Assembly: GCA_903881085.1 (NCBI GenBank)
Contig: CAIRSA010000109.1
Span: forward strand, 1-64,000
Source of the DNA: an uncultured Acidobacteriia bacterium
GTDB lineage: Bacteria > Acidobacteriota > Terriglobia > Bryobacterales > Bryobacteraceae
DNA length: 64,000 bases
Direction of reading: 5' to 3'
Within the stretch, counting starts at the first letter, position 1, and each line of letters starts with the position of its first letter. Positions 40,096-49,000 of the stretch are shown here, piece by piece. Below the pieces are notes generated by a model. It was given only the letters and a program-made list of their open reading frames with translations. It was not told the origin of the DNA and ran no database searches. Position numbers and translations under genes: made by a program.

Positions 40096-43000
40096 CTAGA
40101 AATAGAACTTCGCCACGATATTCACGTTCCGTTCTCCCGATGAACTGCGGATCTGGCCGAAGAACGCATTGGTGATCACCATGGAAGACGGCGACGAGAA
40201 GATCGGCGTGTTGGTAACGTTGAACGCCGAAAGCCGCAGTTGGAAATACTTTCTGTCCGAGATGCGGAACTGCTTGTTGAGCGAGCCATCCATGCGCGCC
40301 ATGCCGGGGCCGCGCACAATTCCTACGCCGGTGTTGCCGAAAGTGAACGCTGTCGGCGTGGTGTATAGCTTGGTCCCATTGGCCACCGTTCCGTTATCGA
40401 GGAACTGCAGACCCGGCCCGATTAACCCGGGGTTGTTCGGCGTGCCATTCACATTCGGCCGTACCGACCGTGAACCGGTGCCCGATGGGTCGCCCGAAAC
40501 CTTGGCCGTCAGCGGAAAGCCTGTATGCGTGGAAAACAGCGTGCCCAACTGCCATCCACCCACTGCACGGTCGAGCCAACCCGGCATGGAGCGGCCAATC
40601 AGCTTATTCCTCCCGAACGGCAGCGCGTATGACAGCGAGCCCGAGAGGTTATATTTGTTGTCGAAGAACGACGGACCCCATTCATCCTTGCGGTCGTAGA
40701 TATTCTGCGTATAAGCGCCGGTTCCGGCGGCTTGGCCGGAGGTGCCATAGTAACCCTGAGCGTCCGTCATGCCGTGCGAATAGGTGAAGCCGGCCTGATA
40801 TTCCAGGCCCATCGCAAAGCGTTTGCGGACGTGCGCCTGAAGTGCGTTGTACTTGGAGTTGCCGTCCGACGCCGTGCCGTTGACCCCGGAAATCTGCGAC
40901 ACCAACGTCGGGTTGCCCGCTAGAAATGGACCCGGCACAGCCTTGCCATTCACCAGCATCTTTTGTAGATAAGGCTCAGGCACCATCAGGTGCGTACCGT
41001 GCTGCCCCACATACGACGCGGAGAGCACGTTGCTGGCGGGCAACTGGAATTCGGTAGCGAAACTCCACTGCTGCGACACCGCCGGCCGCACGTTCGGATC
41101 CCACACGCGCAAGGTGGCGTTCTTGTAGAGATCCTTGGCATTCAGAGCAGAGAAGCCATCCGAAAGCCGGACCGGTGGCACCCAGATGTCGGGCGTGTTG
41201 AACAGCGTCTGGTACTCCGTGGCAAAGGGCGGATTGAGCGGCAAGCGCAGGTTGGTGCCGGTCCCTTCGAGATACGAAGACATCGTGTAGGCGCCACGCA
41301 GCACCACCTTCTTGCGCAGCAGCGCCGGCGTGTAAGCGAAACCAACACGCGGCTGGAAATCTTTCTTGAAGGCGTTGTACAACGCCCGGCTGTTGCCATT
41401 CTGCCCGGCCTGCATGATCGCACCTGTGAAGAGTCCGAAGTTCGCCTGCCGGTCCGCCACCTCAACCCACGGCGAGTGATACTCCCAGCGCACACCGAGG
41501 TTCAGCGTCAGGTTGTTGGTGACGTGCCAATCGTCTTGAACATAGAGTCCGTAAACCGTGGAGCGATGGCCCCACGTTCCTGTGCTTACGCCGCGCCCCA
41601 AATCGCTGGGCAGCCCTAGCACAAAGTCAGCTTCGCCGATCAGCAACCCCTGCGGAGTGGGGTTCACAGCGTTCGGGGCGGTGAACCGGCCCGTGAAGTT
41701 GATGTAACCCGTGCGTCCGTTATTGCCTGCATAAAACGTGTTCACCTGCTGGCGGATGAACTGGCCGCCGGTCTTGACCATGTGGCGGCCGAAGACCATG
41801 GTCACGTTATCAATACCATGGAAGACGTTGGTCGTGAAGTACTGTTGAAGGCCATCGTTGGCGTTGCCGAGCGTTGCCGCGTAGGCGAAACCTTGCAGCG
41901 ACATCAGGCCCGCTCCCGCATTCTTAATTCCCAGTCCGGCCGCATAGTCACCCAGTCCGTTATCCTGCGTGCCGTTTTGCAAGCTGTTTCGATTGATGCC
42001 AAAGCGCCCTTCGTTCACAAGGCGCGGCCCGAAGGTGTGCGTCCAGTTGAGTACGCCGTGTTCAAATGGAGCCGTCCGAAAGGGAGGGAAAATCATGATG
42101 AAGGAATTGAACCCGCGGGAATCCTGCGCACCTTGTGAATAGCGGGCTGTGAAATAGTCCCTGTCGTTCGGTTTCCAATCCAATTTGAAGTCACCCTGAT
42201 CGGCGATTACTCTGGAATGGGTGGAGTAAACCAGGTTGTTGGTGGCGCCCGAAGTGGCCTGGGGCAGAAACACGCGCGTGTCCTGGAAAAGCTTCACTAC
42301 GGCCGGATCGAACAGAGTCATCGGAATCTGGTCGTTCGGGAACGGAGCGCGCACACCCTTGGCATCCGCTGTAAATGGGTTATAGAGCTGCGTGTTTTTG
42401 TAGGTCGTAGTCAACAGGTTTGAGAAGTTGCCGGTGCGCCATGGGGTTTGGAAAACTGAGGTCGTGTTTAATGATGTGGGCGTCGCCTGGCGGAAGCCCT
42501 GGTAGTCGGCGAAGAAGAACAACTTGTCGCGCTTGATACGGCCGCCCAGCGTGCCGCCGAACTGATTCCAGCGGATGGGAACGCGGTTGAGGTTGCTCCA
42601 GTTGCGCGCCCAGTTGTCGGCATTCAGCTTGTCGTTACGGAAGCTCTCAAAGACATTGCCGTGATATTGGTTCGTGCCGGATTTGATCACCAGGTTGATC
42701 ACTCCGCCTTGGAAGTTACCGAATTCGGCCGAGGCGTTTTGCGTGATCACGCGCATCTCCTGAATGGCGTCCGGGCTGGGCTGATAAGCCGCCAGATTGT
42801 CAGAGACCTGATTGGCGTCCGCGCCATCGAGCATGAAATTGTTCGCCTGCTCGCGGTTGCCGTTCACGAAGACGTGACCGGCGTTGTCGGCGCGCGTGCC
42901 CGTATTGAACGACATCGGGTCAGTGGTTGTTATGCCCGGAATCATCAGCGTCAGCTCCATGAAGTTGCGGCTGATCAAGGGGGCTTCGTCGAGCGTTTTG

Positions 43001-43431
43001 GAACTGACCACCGCACCCACCAGAGTAGTCTCGGTTTGCAGCAGGGCGGCATCGCCCTTGACCTCGACACTCTCATTCACCGATCCCAACTGCAGGGCCA
43101 CATCCACGCGGCCACGCTGGTTGATTTCGAGCAGGATGCTGGGATGTGTGTAGGTCTTGAACCCTGCGGCTTCGACTCTCAGGCCGTAGTTGCCGGGCGG
43201 GATGCGCGGAAAGGCGTAGGTTCCGTCTTCGTTCGTTGTGGATGGGAACGACGTGCCACGGTCCTGATCGCGCGCGGTGACCATTGCGCCGATCACCGGT
43301 GCACCGGCGGGATCGACGACCCGGCCAGTCAAACCGGAGCTGACTTCCTGCGCCATGGCGCACGTGCTCAGCGTGATGGCGCACAAAAACAATACTGCGC
43401 CAGGACGATTTAAATTACGGTTGAATAACAT
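40096..43431 (-). CDS. TonB-dependent receptor, Oar-like, with carboxypeptidase-regulatory domain
   Basis: A 1,111-residue outer-membrane protein. ATG 43431 has AGGGAGG in front; the signal peptide ends in CAMAQ. Residues about 30-110 form a CarboxypepD_reg domain (GLTGRVVDPAGAPVIGAMV, YAFPRIPPGNYGLRVEAAGF), followed by a plug domain with VFVNGNREQANNFMLDGADA and IKSGTNQYHGNVFESFRND, and a beta-barrel to a terminal phenylalanine (VAKFYF). It probably imports a large nutrient, or secretes or binds matrix, with TonB energy. It is monocistronic and downstream of the multicopper oxidase. Substrate unknown. Confidence 0.92.
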   Translation of the reverse strand: MLFNRNLNRPGAVLFLCAITLSTCAMAQEVSSGLTGRVVDPAGAPVIGAMVTARDQDRGTSFPSTTNEDGTYAFPRIPPGNYGLRVEAAGFKTYTHPSILLEINQRGRVDVALQLGSVNESVEVKGDAALLQTETTLVGAVVSSKTLDEAPLISRNFMELTLMIPGITTTDPMSFNTGTRADNAGHVFVNGNREQANNFMLDGADANQVSDNLAAYQPSPDAIQEMRVITQNASAEFGNFQGGVINLVIKSGTNQYHGNVFESFRNDKLNADNWARNWSNLNRVPIRWNQFGGTLGGRIKRDKLFFFADYQGFRQATPTSLNTTSVFQTPWRTGNFSNLLTTTYKNTQLYNPFTADAKGVRAPFPNDQIPMTLFDPAVVKLFQDTRVFLPQATSGATNNLVYSTHSRVIADQGDFKLDWKPNDRDYFTARYSQGAQDSRGFNSFIMIFPPFRTAPFEHGVLNWTHTFGPRLVNEGRFGINRNSLQNGTQDNGLGDYAAGLGIKNAGAGLMSLQGFAYAATLGNANDGLQQYFTTNVFHGIDNVTMVFGRHMVKTGGQFIRQQVNTFYAGNNGRTGYINFTGRFTAPNAVNPTPQGLLIGEADFVLGLPSDLGRGVSTGTWGHRSTVYGLYVQDDWHVTNNLTLNLGVRWEYHSPWVEVADRQANFGLFTGAIMQAGQNGNSRALYNAFKKDFQPRVGFAYTPALLRKKVVLRGAYTMSSYLEGTGTNLRLPLNPPFATEYQTLFNTPDIWVPPVRLSDGFSALNAKDLYKNATLRVWDPNVRPAVSQQWSFATEFQLPASNVLSASYVGQHGTHLMVPEPYLQKMLVNGKAVPGPFLAGNPTLVSQISGVNGTASDGNSKYNALQAHVRKRFAMGLEYQAGFTYSHGMTDAQGYYGTSGQAAGTGAYTQNIYDRKDEWGPSFFDNKYNLSGSLSYALPFGRNKLIGRSMPGWLDRAVGGWQLGTLFSTHTGFPLTAKVSGDPSGTGSRSVRPNVNGTPNNPGLIGPGLQFLDNGTVANGTKLYTTPTAFTFGNTGVGIVRGPGMARMDGSLNKQFRISDRKYFQLRLSAFNVTNTPIFSSPSSMVITNAFFGQIRSSSGERNVNIVAKFYF

Positions 43432-43579
43432 ATGAACCTCCCTGCGGAATCGACGCGTTGTTCCAGTCATCGCCGCCGTGGCGCATTCCCCAATATTCTG
43501 CTTCGAGGCGGAGGGAGGCAATCAACGCGATCTAAAACGTGATAGTTGGGAGGGTAACAAAACGGCGAGTACAAGTCAA

Positions 43580-43612
43580 CAAGGCACCCATATCGAAAAC
43601 TTGAGTGCCTTG
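43580..43612 (-). terminator. Candidate terminator after the multicopper oxidase gene
   Basis: CAAGGCAC and GTGCCTTG, 17 nt apart, can form an 8-bp stem 17 bp after the oxidase stop on the minus strand. No strong U-run follows, so the call is weak. Confidence 0.35.
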
Positions 43613-43628
43613 CCGCGCCGACGCACCG

Positions 43629-45446
43629 TTAAGGCTCGACCGTAAGGCGATACATCATGCCCATGTCCTCGTGTTCGAGGATGTGGCAGTGGTATACATA
43701 GTCGCCGGAGAACCCGTCGAATCTTACGAGGACGCGTGTGGATTGCCTGGGATTGCAGCGCACCGTGTCCTTCCAGCCTTTTTCAAAGTCTTCCACCAGC
43801 GCCCGCTCTATTTTGCCGCCGGGAAGTACAGTGTAGTTCCGAGCGTCTTTCGGTTCCGGCAGATCGGAAGTGACTCGGCTGGGATCGTCCACCACGGTTA
43901 ACCATGTGCGGCTCAGGACCCGGAATTGAACCAGGTGTATGTGCATGGGGTGGGTGTCGGGAGTCACGTTCAAGAACTCCCAGACTTCGATGGCATTCAG
44001 TTTGGCGGAGACGGGCGGAGCGTCTTTCCAGGACTGTCCGTTAATTTGAACGGATGGGACGCGCATTCCATCGAGGGTACTCATTTCCATCTGGTATTCT
44101 TCGAGCTTGAAACGCCGGAGCGTGAAATGAACACCCCCAGCCTTCAGTGCTTGCGGGTCCATCACGTCGAGTTTCACTTCGTCAATCGCTTTATTGATCG
44201 CGTTGAAGGTGTTGGGCAGCGGAAAGTGCGGCTTGACAGTAGACAGCGAGTCGACACGAGGAGGCAATTTGATCGACTTCGGATTGAACTTCTTGTCGCT
44301 TGCGACCGCAGGACCCGTGATAACAACTTTGAGGAGTTCGCAACAGAAATTCTCCGGGTCAGTGATGTCGAGGGGCTTATAGTCCTTACTGGCGAAATGA
44401 GGGTCTCTGGGATCTCCAGAATAAGGAGCGGGAGCGTCGTTCCGTAGCAGCAGACTATCGCCTTCGTGCAGCCCGCGAAGATCCACTAAGAGATCCACGC
44501 GTTCGCCCGGCGCGATGAGCAGCGGCGTCACTGCGGACGGCTTTTCGAGGAAGCCACCCTCCGTTCCAATCACCCAGAAGGGGATGGTGGCCTTCGGGTC
44601 GTTTTCTGAGGCCAGCGTCAGATTGAAGAATCGCGTGTTCGCGCCATTGAGCAGCCGGAAACGGTAAATCCTGGGCGCGAGTTCCAGCAGAGGCCAGATC
44701 TGACCATTCACAACCGGATGGTCACCGACAAATTCAGGTTGGGCAGCGACGGTTGATGGCCCACCTGTCTTCTTGTCCGCTGGCGTTGCACTCACCGATT
44801 GCTCATAGTACAACCTGAATTTTCCGTCGCTGTCTGTAGCGAAACTCTTGTCCTGAAGGATCAGAGGAATCTCCAGGTCGCCAGCCGGCAGCATGGAGTC
44901 TTCCGCGGGGTCTCGCAGGATATACGCCCCGAAGAGACCTGCATAAACGTTGAGGCGCGTCACGTCCATCGCGTGGTCGTGGTACCAAAGCGTAGCTGCC
45001 GGTTGATTGTTCGGATAATGAAAGACCCTGCCCTCGCCTGAGTGAAACACACTGTCCGGAAAACCGTCAGATGTCCACGGCACGCGAGCACCATGCATGT
45101 GCACCTGATTGTGACTCTTCGTCATCATGTGATCTTCTTCCATGCCCTGGCGAACGCCGAGGAGGAGCAGACCGTTTAAGTTTTCCTTCCCAAGAGAGTT
45201 GTACCAGGTGATTTCGACCGGGACACCAGGCTTCGCCACAATGAGTTCTCCCGGCGACTTTGGCCCGAAGCTCCACATCGGGATGTCTTGTAGGCGCGGG
45301 TGAAACGTGTGGGCGATGGAGCGGAGCTCGATGCGATAATGCTCCGTTCCGTCAGGATCCGTCTGCGAGGGCGTTGTGGGGGTGAGACTCCGCAGTTTAT
45401 TTGTGTCAAGCCACTTGTCTTTCGATGGGTCAAGTCGAAATGTCAT
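43629..45446 (-). CDS. Multicopper oxidase (CotA/bilirubin-oxidase-like laccase)
   Basis: A 605-residue three-cupredoxin enzyme. All four copper-binding clusters are seen: HMHGARV, WYHDHAM, THPMHIHLVQF and YHCHILEHEDMGMM, giving T1, T2 and T3 coppers. It would oxidise phenols, metals or bilirubin-like compounds and reduce oxygen to water. No signal peptide is seen, as in spore-coat CotA, which is unexpected for an enzyme usually found outside the cytoplasm in Gram-negatives. AGAGGAAC precedes the ATG. It is alone in its transcription unit. Confidence 0.93.
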   Translation of the reverse strand: MTFRLDPSKDKWLDTNKLRSLTPTTPSQTDPDGTEHYRIELRSIAHTFHPRLQDIPMWSFGPKSPGELIVAKPGVPVEITWYNSLGKENLNGLLLLGVRQGMEEDHMMTKSHNQVHMHGARVPWTSDGFPDSVFHSGEGRVFHYPNNQPAATLWYHDHAMDVTRLNVYAGLFGAYILRDPAEDSMLPAGDLEIPLILQDKSFATDSDGKFRLYYEQSVSATPADKKTGGPSTVAAQPEFVGDHPVVNGQIWPLLELAPRIYRFRLLNGANTRFFNLTLASENDPKATIPFWVIGTEGGFLEKPSAVTPLLIAPGERVDLLVDLRGLHEGDSLLLRNDAPAPYSGDPRDPHFASKDYKPLDITDPENFCCELLKVVITGPAVASDKKFNPKSIKLPPRVDSLSTVKPHFPLPNTFNAINKAIDEVKLDVMDPQALKAGGVHFTLRRFKLEEYQMEMSTLDGMRVPSVQINGQSWKDAPPVSAKLNAIEVWEFLNVTPDTHPMHIHLVQFRVLSRTWLTVVDDPSRVTSDLPEPKDARNYTVLPGGKIERALVEDFEKGWKDTVRCNPRQSTRVLVRFDGFSGDYVYHCHILEHEDMGMMYRLTVEP

Positions 45447-45482
45447 TTATTAGTTCCTCTGTTAGTTGGATATTGTGAAGTT

Positions 45483-45509
45483 ATTATATATGGTTCGGGC
45501 TTTGCGGCA
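45483..45509 (-). promoter_or_regulatory. Promoter of the multicopper oxidase gene
   Basis: On the minus strand TATAAT (45488-45483) is a consensus -10, and TTGCCG (45509-45504) a moderate -35 with a short 15-bp spacer. It would give a leader of about 30 nt that includes the AGAGGAAC ribosome site. Confidence 0.45.
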
Positions 45510-45650
45510 AGCAGCGCGGTGCGTCATAGGACGGTGGCTTGTGTTGGTGTCCTGTAATCCGCGGCACAGGCCTGCTTACCCCATCCAAGGGGGAGAACCG
45601 TCACGCGTGGCGGATACAATGAGCCGAAGAATCCAAGTCACATCCTCAGT

Positions 45651-45764
45651 TCAATCCCTGGCAAATTCTTCTTGAAGTCTATCCCTCCTGTAATGCTTGA
45701 GAGCTTTGGACACGGTTGAGACGCTAACCGCGAAAAACGAGCAGCATTGGATTACCAATCTTCG
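45651..45764 (-). other. Gene-free interval with a short HTH-like reading frame
   Basis: The stretch 45447-45764 has no convincing gene. Its oxidase-proximal part holds the promoter at 45483. Directly after the mutase stop, in the same frame, 37 codons read through to TGA at 45651-45653 and include FFAVSVSTVSKALKHYRRD, which resembles the recognition helices of helix-turn-helix proteins or the tail of a transposase. It has no start codon and may be a gene relic or chance. Confidence 0.25.
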
Positions 45765-47270
45765 CTAAACGATGCTGGCTTCGGTGTAAGAGCCCCAGAC
45801 TTCGCGTAGGGCGTCGCAGATTTCGCCTAGTGTTGTGTAGGCGCGGACGGCTTCCATGATGTGGGGCATCGTGTTTTCCGTGCTGGCGGCGGCGTGGCGC
45901 AGCGCGTCGAGGGCAGCTGCAACGCGAGCGTTGTCGCGCGTGGCGCGGAGGCGAGTGAGTTTTTCGATCTGGTGTCGCTGGCTGGATGCGTCGATTTGCA
46001 GCAGGTCGATTTTTTCCTCTTCCTGCTGCTGGAATTTGTTGACGCCAACGATGACTGACTCGCCGGTTTCGACGGAGCGCTGGAACTGGTAACTGGCGTT
46101 GGCGATTTCGGTCTGCGGAAAGCCGTTTTCGATGGCCGGGATCATGCCGCCCATGGCGTCAATATGGCGGATGTATTCATAGGCTTCGGCTTCGATCTGA
46201 TCGGTGAGGGATTCGACGTATTCGCTGCCGCCGAGCGGATCGGGCATGGCAGCAATACCGCTTTCATAGGCAAGCACCTGCTGGGTGCGCAGGGCAAGGG
46301 TGACGGCGTGTTCGCTGGGCAGGGCGTAGGCTTCGTCGAGCGAGTTGGTGTGCAGCGATTGCGCTCCACCGAGCACAGCGGCGAGGGCCTGAATTGTCGT
46401 GCGGACCACGTTGTTGTAGGGCTGCTGCCAGGTGAGCGAGCAACCCGCGGTCTGGGCGTGGAAGCGTAGTTTCCAACTGCGCTCGTCGCGTGCGCCGTAG
46501 CGGTCGCGCATGGTGAGCGCCCAGATGCGTCGGGCGGCGCGGTACTTGGCGATCTCTTCGAAGAAGTTGTTATGCGCGTTGAAGAAGAAGCTGAGGCGCG
46601 GGGCGAAGCTGTCGACGGCGAGGCCGCGTTCGAGGCACCAATCGACATATTCGATACCGTCGCGTAACGTAAAGGCCAGTTCCTGCGCGGCGGTGGAGCC
46701 GGCTTCGCGGATGTGGTAGCCGCTGATGGAGATGGGGTTGAAGCGAGGCGTATGCTGGGCCGCGTATTCGATGGAATCGGTGACGAAACGCATGGACGGG
46801 CGGGGCGGGTAGATGAACTCTTTCTGGGCGATGTATTCCTTCAGAATGTCGTTTTGCAGGGTGCCGGAGAGCTGGTCCCAAGCCACGCCCTGCTTTTCGG
46901 CGACGGCGAGGTACATGGCCCAAAGGATGGGCGCGGGGGAATTGATGGTCATCGATACGGTGACCTTGTCGAGCGGAATTCCCGCGAAGAGGATTTCCAT
47001 ATCTTCTAACGATGAGATGGCCGCGCCGCACTTGCCGACTTCGCCCAGGCTGGCATCGTGGTCGGCGTCGTAGCCCATCAGGGTGGGCAGGTCGAAGGCG
47101 ACGGACAGGCCGGTCTGGCCCTGGGCGAGCAGGTAGTGATAACGCTTGTTCGTCGCTTCGGGCGTGGCGAAGCCGGAGAACTGGCGCATGGTCCAGAGTC
47201 GTCCCTGGTACATGGTGCGGTGGATGCCGCGGGTGTAGGGGAATTCGCCAGGTGGCGGTTGCTTGGTCAT
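45765..47270 (-). CDS. Methylmalonyl-CoA mutase large (catalytic) subunit, without B12-binding domain
   Basis: A 501-residue protein (ATG 47270) covering the substrate-binding barrel of acyl-CoA mutases: [73 protein letters not shown] and [26 protein letters not shown]-type and LT.QQP motifs distinguish MCM-like mutases. The cobalamin-binding DxHxxG domain is missing, as in split mutases whose small subunit is encoded separately; none is next to it. It would interconvert methylmalonyl-CoA (or isobutyryl/ethylmalonyl-type CoA) and its isomer once paired with that subunit. Confidence 0.9.
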   Translation of the reverse strand: MTKQPPPGEFPYTRGIHRTMYQGRLWTMRQFSGFATPEATNKRYHYLLAQGQTGLSVAFDLPTLMGYDADHDASLGEVGKCGAAISSLEDMEILFAGIPLDKVTVSMTINSPAPILWAMYLAVAEKQGVAWDQLSGTLQNDILKEYIAQKEFIYPPRPSMRFVTDSIEYAAQHTPRFNPISISGYHIREAGSTAAQELAFTLRDGIEYVDWCLERGLAVDSFAPRLSFFFNAHNNFFEEIAKYRAARRIWALTMRDRYGARDERSWKLRFHAQTAGCSLTWQQPYNNVVRTTIQALAAVLGGAQSLHTNSLDEAYALPSEHAVTLALRTQQVLAYESGIAAMPDPLGGSEYVESLTDQIEAEAYEYIRHIDAMGGMIPAIENGFPQTEIANASYQFQRSVETGESVIVGVNKFQQQEEEKIDLLQIDASSQRHQIEKLTRLRATRDNARVAAALDALRHAAASTENTMPHIMEAVRAYTTLGEICDALREVWGSYTEASIV

Positions 47271-47273
47271 CTG

Positions 47274-47301
47274 GATTGATTGTATCGGAGGGTTAGGGCT
47301 G
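47274..47301. repeat. 28-nt repeated upstream element, copy A
   Basis: A 28-nt stretch starting GATTGATTGTATCGGAGGG is matched at 26 of 28 positions by 48448-48475. This copy lies between the divergent starts of the mutase and higB. On the minus strand it contains TACAAT (47284-47279), a possible -10 of the mutase gene 8 nt before its ATG. Confidence 0.6.
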
Positions 47302-47313
47302 CTGGGGATTCCC

Positions 47314-47343
47314 ATTGACAAATGTCAATTTACGTTTTACAGT
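47314..47343 (+). promoter_or_regulatory. higBA promoter with overlapping operator
   Basis: TTGACA (47315-47320), a 17-bp spacer and TACAGT (47338-47343) form a strong sigma-70 promoter. ATTGACA-AA-TGTCAAT (47314-47329) is a 7-bp-arm inverted repeat over the -35, a fitting autoregulatory operator for HigA. The predicted start of transcription coincides with the higB ATG at 47350. Confidence 0.7.
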
Positions 47344-47349
47344 GGGACG

Positions 47350-47628
47350 ATGATCGGGAGCTTCAAGCACAAGGGACTGCAAAACTTGTTTGAACAGGAC
47401 GATCCGCGAAAGGTTTCAGCCGATCAAGCCGACCGTTTGCGGTTGATACTTTCCGTGCTCGATCAAGTTGGTCACGTGCGGGACATGAACCAGCCAACCT
47501 TTCGATTGCACCCCTTGCAGGGCGACCGCAAAGGCGTATGGGCCGTGACGGTAAGAGCCAACTGGCGTGTGACGTTCCGCTTCGAAGACGGCGATGCCTA
47601 CGACGTAGATTTGGAAGATTACCATTAG
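47350..47628 (+). CDS. higB: HigB-like RelE-superfamily toxin
   Basis: A 92-residue toxin: SFKHKGLQNLFEQDDPRKV, LDQVGHVRDMNQPTFRLHPL, and RKGVWAVTVRANWRVTFRFEDGDAYDV carry the HigB/RelE mRNA-interferase fold and its C-terminal strand. It would cleave mRNA on the ribosome. The toxin precedes the antitoxin (13 bp gap), the host-inhibition-of-growth order. ATG 47350 was chosen because the promoter lies immediately upstream. Confidence 0.92.
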   Translation: MIGSFKHKGLQNLFEQDDPRKVSADQADRLRLILSVLDQVGHVRDMNQPTFRLHPLQGDRKGVWAVTVRANWRVTFRFEDGDAYDVDLEDYH

Positions 47629-47641
47629 GAGGGACTATAGG

Positions 47642-47935
47642 ATGCCGATGAAGAACCCCGTACACCCCGGCGCGCTTGCCAAGGCTAACCTTGAGGAGCT
47701 TAACTTAAGCGTGGCCGAGGCGGCGAAGACCTTGAAGATTACGCGCCAGCAACTTTATAATGTGACGCAAGGCAGAAGCGCCGTTACACCGCGGATGGCG
47801 TTGCGCTTTGAACAGGCCTTTGGCGGCAGCGCGGATATGTGGCTCCGCATGCAGTCGGCGTATGATCTTGCGCAGGCACGTAAGGACGAAAGCAATGTGA
47901 AGATCCCGCGCCTTGCCGAGCAGCCAACCTTTTAA
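47642..47935 (+). CDS. higA: HigA-like XRE antitoxin
   Basis: A 97-residue antitoxin opening with NPVHPGALAKANLEELNLSV, then a helix-turn-helix (VAEAAKTLKITRQQLYNVTQ, RMALRFEQAFGGSADMWLRM). It neutralises HigB and probably represses the higBA promoter by binding the inverted repeat at 47314. AGGAGGGACTATAGG before the ATG gives a ribosome site. Confidence 0.93.
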   Translation: MPMKNPVHPGALAKANLEELNLSVAEAAKTLKITRQQLYNVTQGRSAVTPRMALRFEQAFGGSADMWLRMQSAYDLAQARKDESNVKIPRLAEQPTF

Positions 47936-47972
47936 GGGGGTCTCCCTCCTGACCCTGTCTGCGTGCCGTCAG

Positions 47973-48419
47973 TTAGTTGTTAAGCGGTAACCTATAAACA
48001 GCCTCTAACTCGCGCATATGGCTTCGAATCAGCAAAATGGCGGCATTTACACCGGTGTAGGTGGCCGCGCTCCCGCCGCGGAATAGATTGTGGGCGGCTG
48101 TTACCTGAAGTTGGCAGTAGTTATTCCAAGCCGATTTCGCCAGATCGAACGCCTTCGCGCTTTCCGGGTCAAACAGCGACCGCAATGCGGTAGCGAAGGT
48201 TTTGTAGTTTGCCTGCGTGGTCCCGGCCGCTTCGCCAATACAGATGTTCAGATCGTTCGTATGTTCGATGCCCTTGCAGTCACCAGCATTTTCACGCTCC
48301 AGTTCGCGAGCGAGTGCAGCCTTTGCCTCGCCGTGAAGTTTAACAATCTGCGCGTAGTCCTGCGCCGAACACAAACCCTGAAAGGTTAGCAGCAGCCAAG
48401 TTGCCAGCATGCGATTCAT
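47973..48419 (-). CDS. LprI-like (DUF1311) secreted protein
   Basis: A 148-residue exported protein (leader ending CSAQ) starting at ATG 48419 with GGAGG seven nt upstream. The DUF1311/LprI pattern of paired cysteines is present (DLNICIGEAAG and AWNNYCQLQVTAAHN). LprI of Mycobacterium inhibits lysozyme; whether this one does is unknown. Confidence 0.7.
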   Translation of the reverse strand: MNRMLATWLLLTFQGLCSAQDYAQIVKLHGEAKAALARELERENAGDCKGIEHTNDLNICIGEAAGTTQANYKTFATALRSLFDPESAKAFDLAKSAWNNYCQLQVTAAHNLFRGGSAATYTGVNAAILLIRSHMRELEAVYRLPLNN

Positions 48420-48447
48420 CGTCAATCCTCCGCCGCCATTGTACTAA

Positions 48448-48475
48448 GATTGATCGTATCGGAGGGTTGGGGCTG
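48448..48475. repeat. 28-nt repeated upstream element, copy B
   Basis: This copy starts GATTGATCGTATCGGAGGG and differs from 47274-47301 at two positions. Like copy A it lies between divergent genes, here the LprI-like gene and the PH-domain pair. Role unknown. Confidence 0.6.
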
Positions 48476-48496
48476 TGCGAAAATCGAGGACAACTT

Positions 48497-49000
48497 ATGC
48501 AGCCGATACCTGAGAACATTGCGCGGATTGTGAAGCCGGAAGAGAAGTTACTGCGATTCTATTTTTTCAAGGCGCTGGCAACTACGGTGGCGTTTCCGAT
48601 CACGATGACGTATCTGTATTTCCACTACCACACCATGCGGTATCAGTTCGATGAACAGGGGATTCGCATGAGTTGGGGCATTTTCTTTCACTATGAGATC
48701 ATGCTGAACTATGCGCGGATTCAGGACGTGCATTTGCGGTCGAACGTGCTGGAGCGGTGGCTTGGGCTGGCGCGGATTGAAATTCAGACGGCCAGTGGGT
48801 CGGCCGATGCGCAGATGACACTGGAGGGCTTGTCAGACCATGACGCAGTGCGGGATTTCTTGTATTCGCGGATGCGAGGGGCGCATGAACATCCGGCCGA
48901 GAGCAAGACCGAAGAGTCCGGTTTGGCGGCGACCTTGCAGGAAGTGGCGGGGGAGCTGCGGTTGATTCGCGAAGTATTGGAGAAACGCGGCAATGGCTAA
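48497..49000 (+). CDS. Bacterial PH-domain membrane protein (YdbS-like), first of a pair
   Basis: A 167-residue protein (ATG 48497) with a hydrophobic segment FKALATTVAFPITMTYLYF followed by a bPH_2-type domain: YQFDEQGIRMSWGIFFHYE, NYARIQDVHLRSNVLERWLG, IEIQTASGSADAQMTLEGL. The C-terminus is charged and helical. Overlaps the next gene by 8 bp. Two-gene bPH units are known in many bacteria; the function is unsettled. Confidence 0.8.
   Translation: MQPIPENIARIVKPEEKLLRFYFFKALATTVAFPITMTYLYFHYHTMRYQFDEQGIRMSWGIFFHYEIMLNYARIQDVHLRSNVLERWLGLARIEIQTASGSADAQMTLEGLSDHDAVRDFLYSRMRGAHEHPAESKTEESGLAATLQEVAGELRLIREVLEKRGNG

Noticed and set aside
45466-45675. A 69-residue plus-strand ORF before the mutase
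   Set aside because: No ribosome site, no recognisable motif, and it overlaps the oxidase promoter on the other strand.
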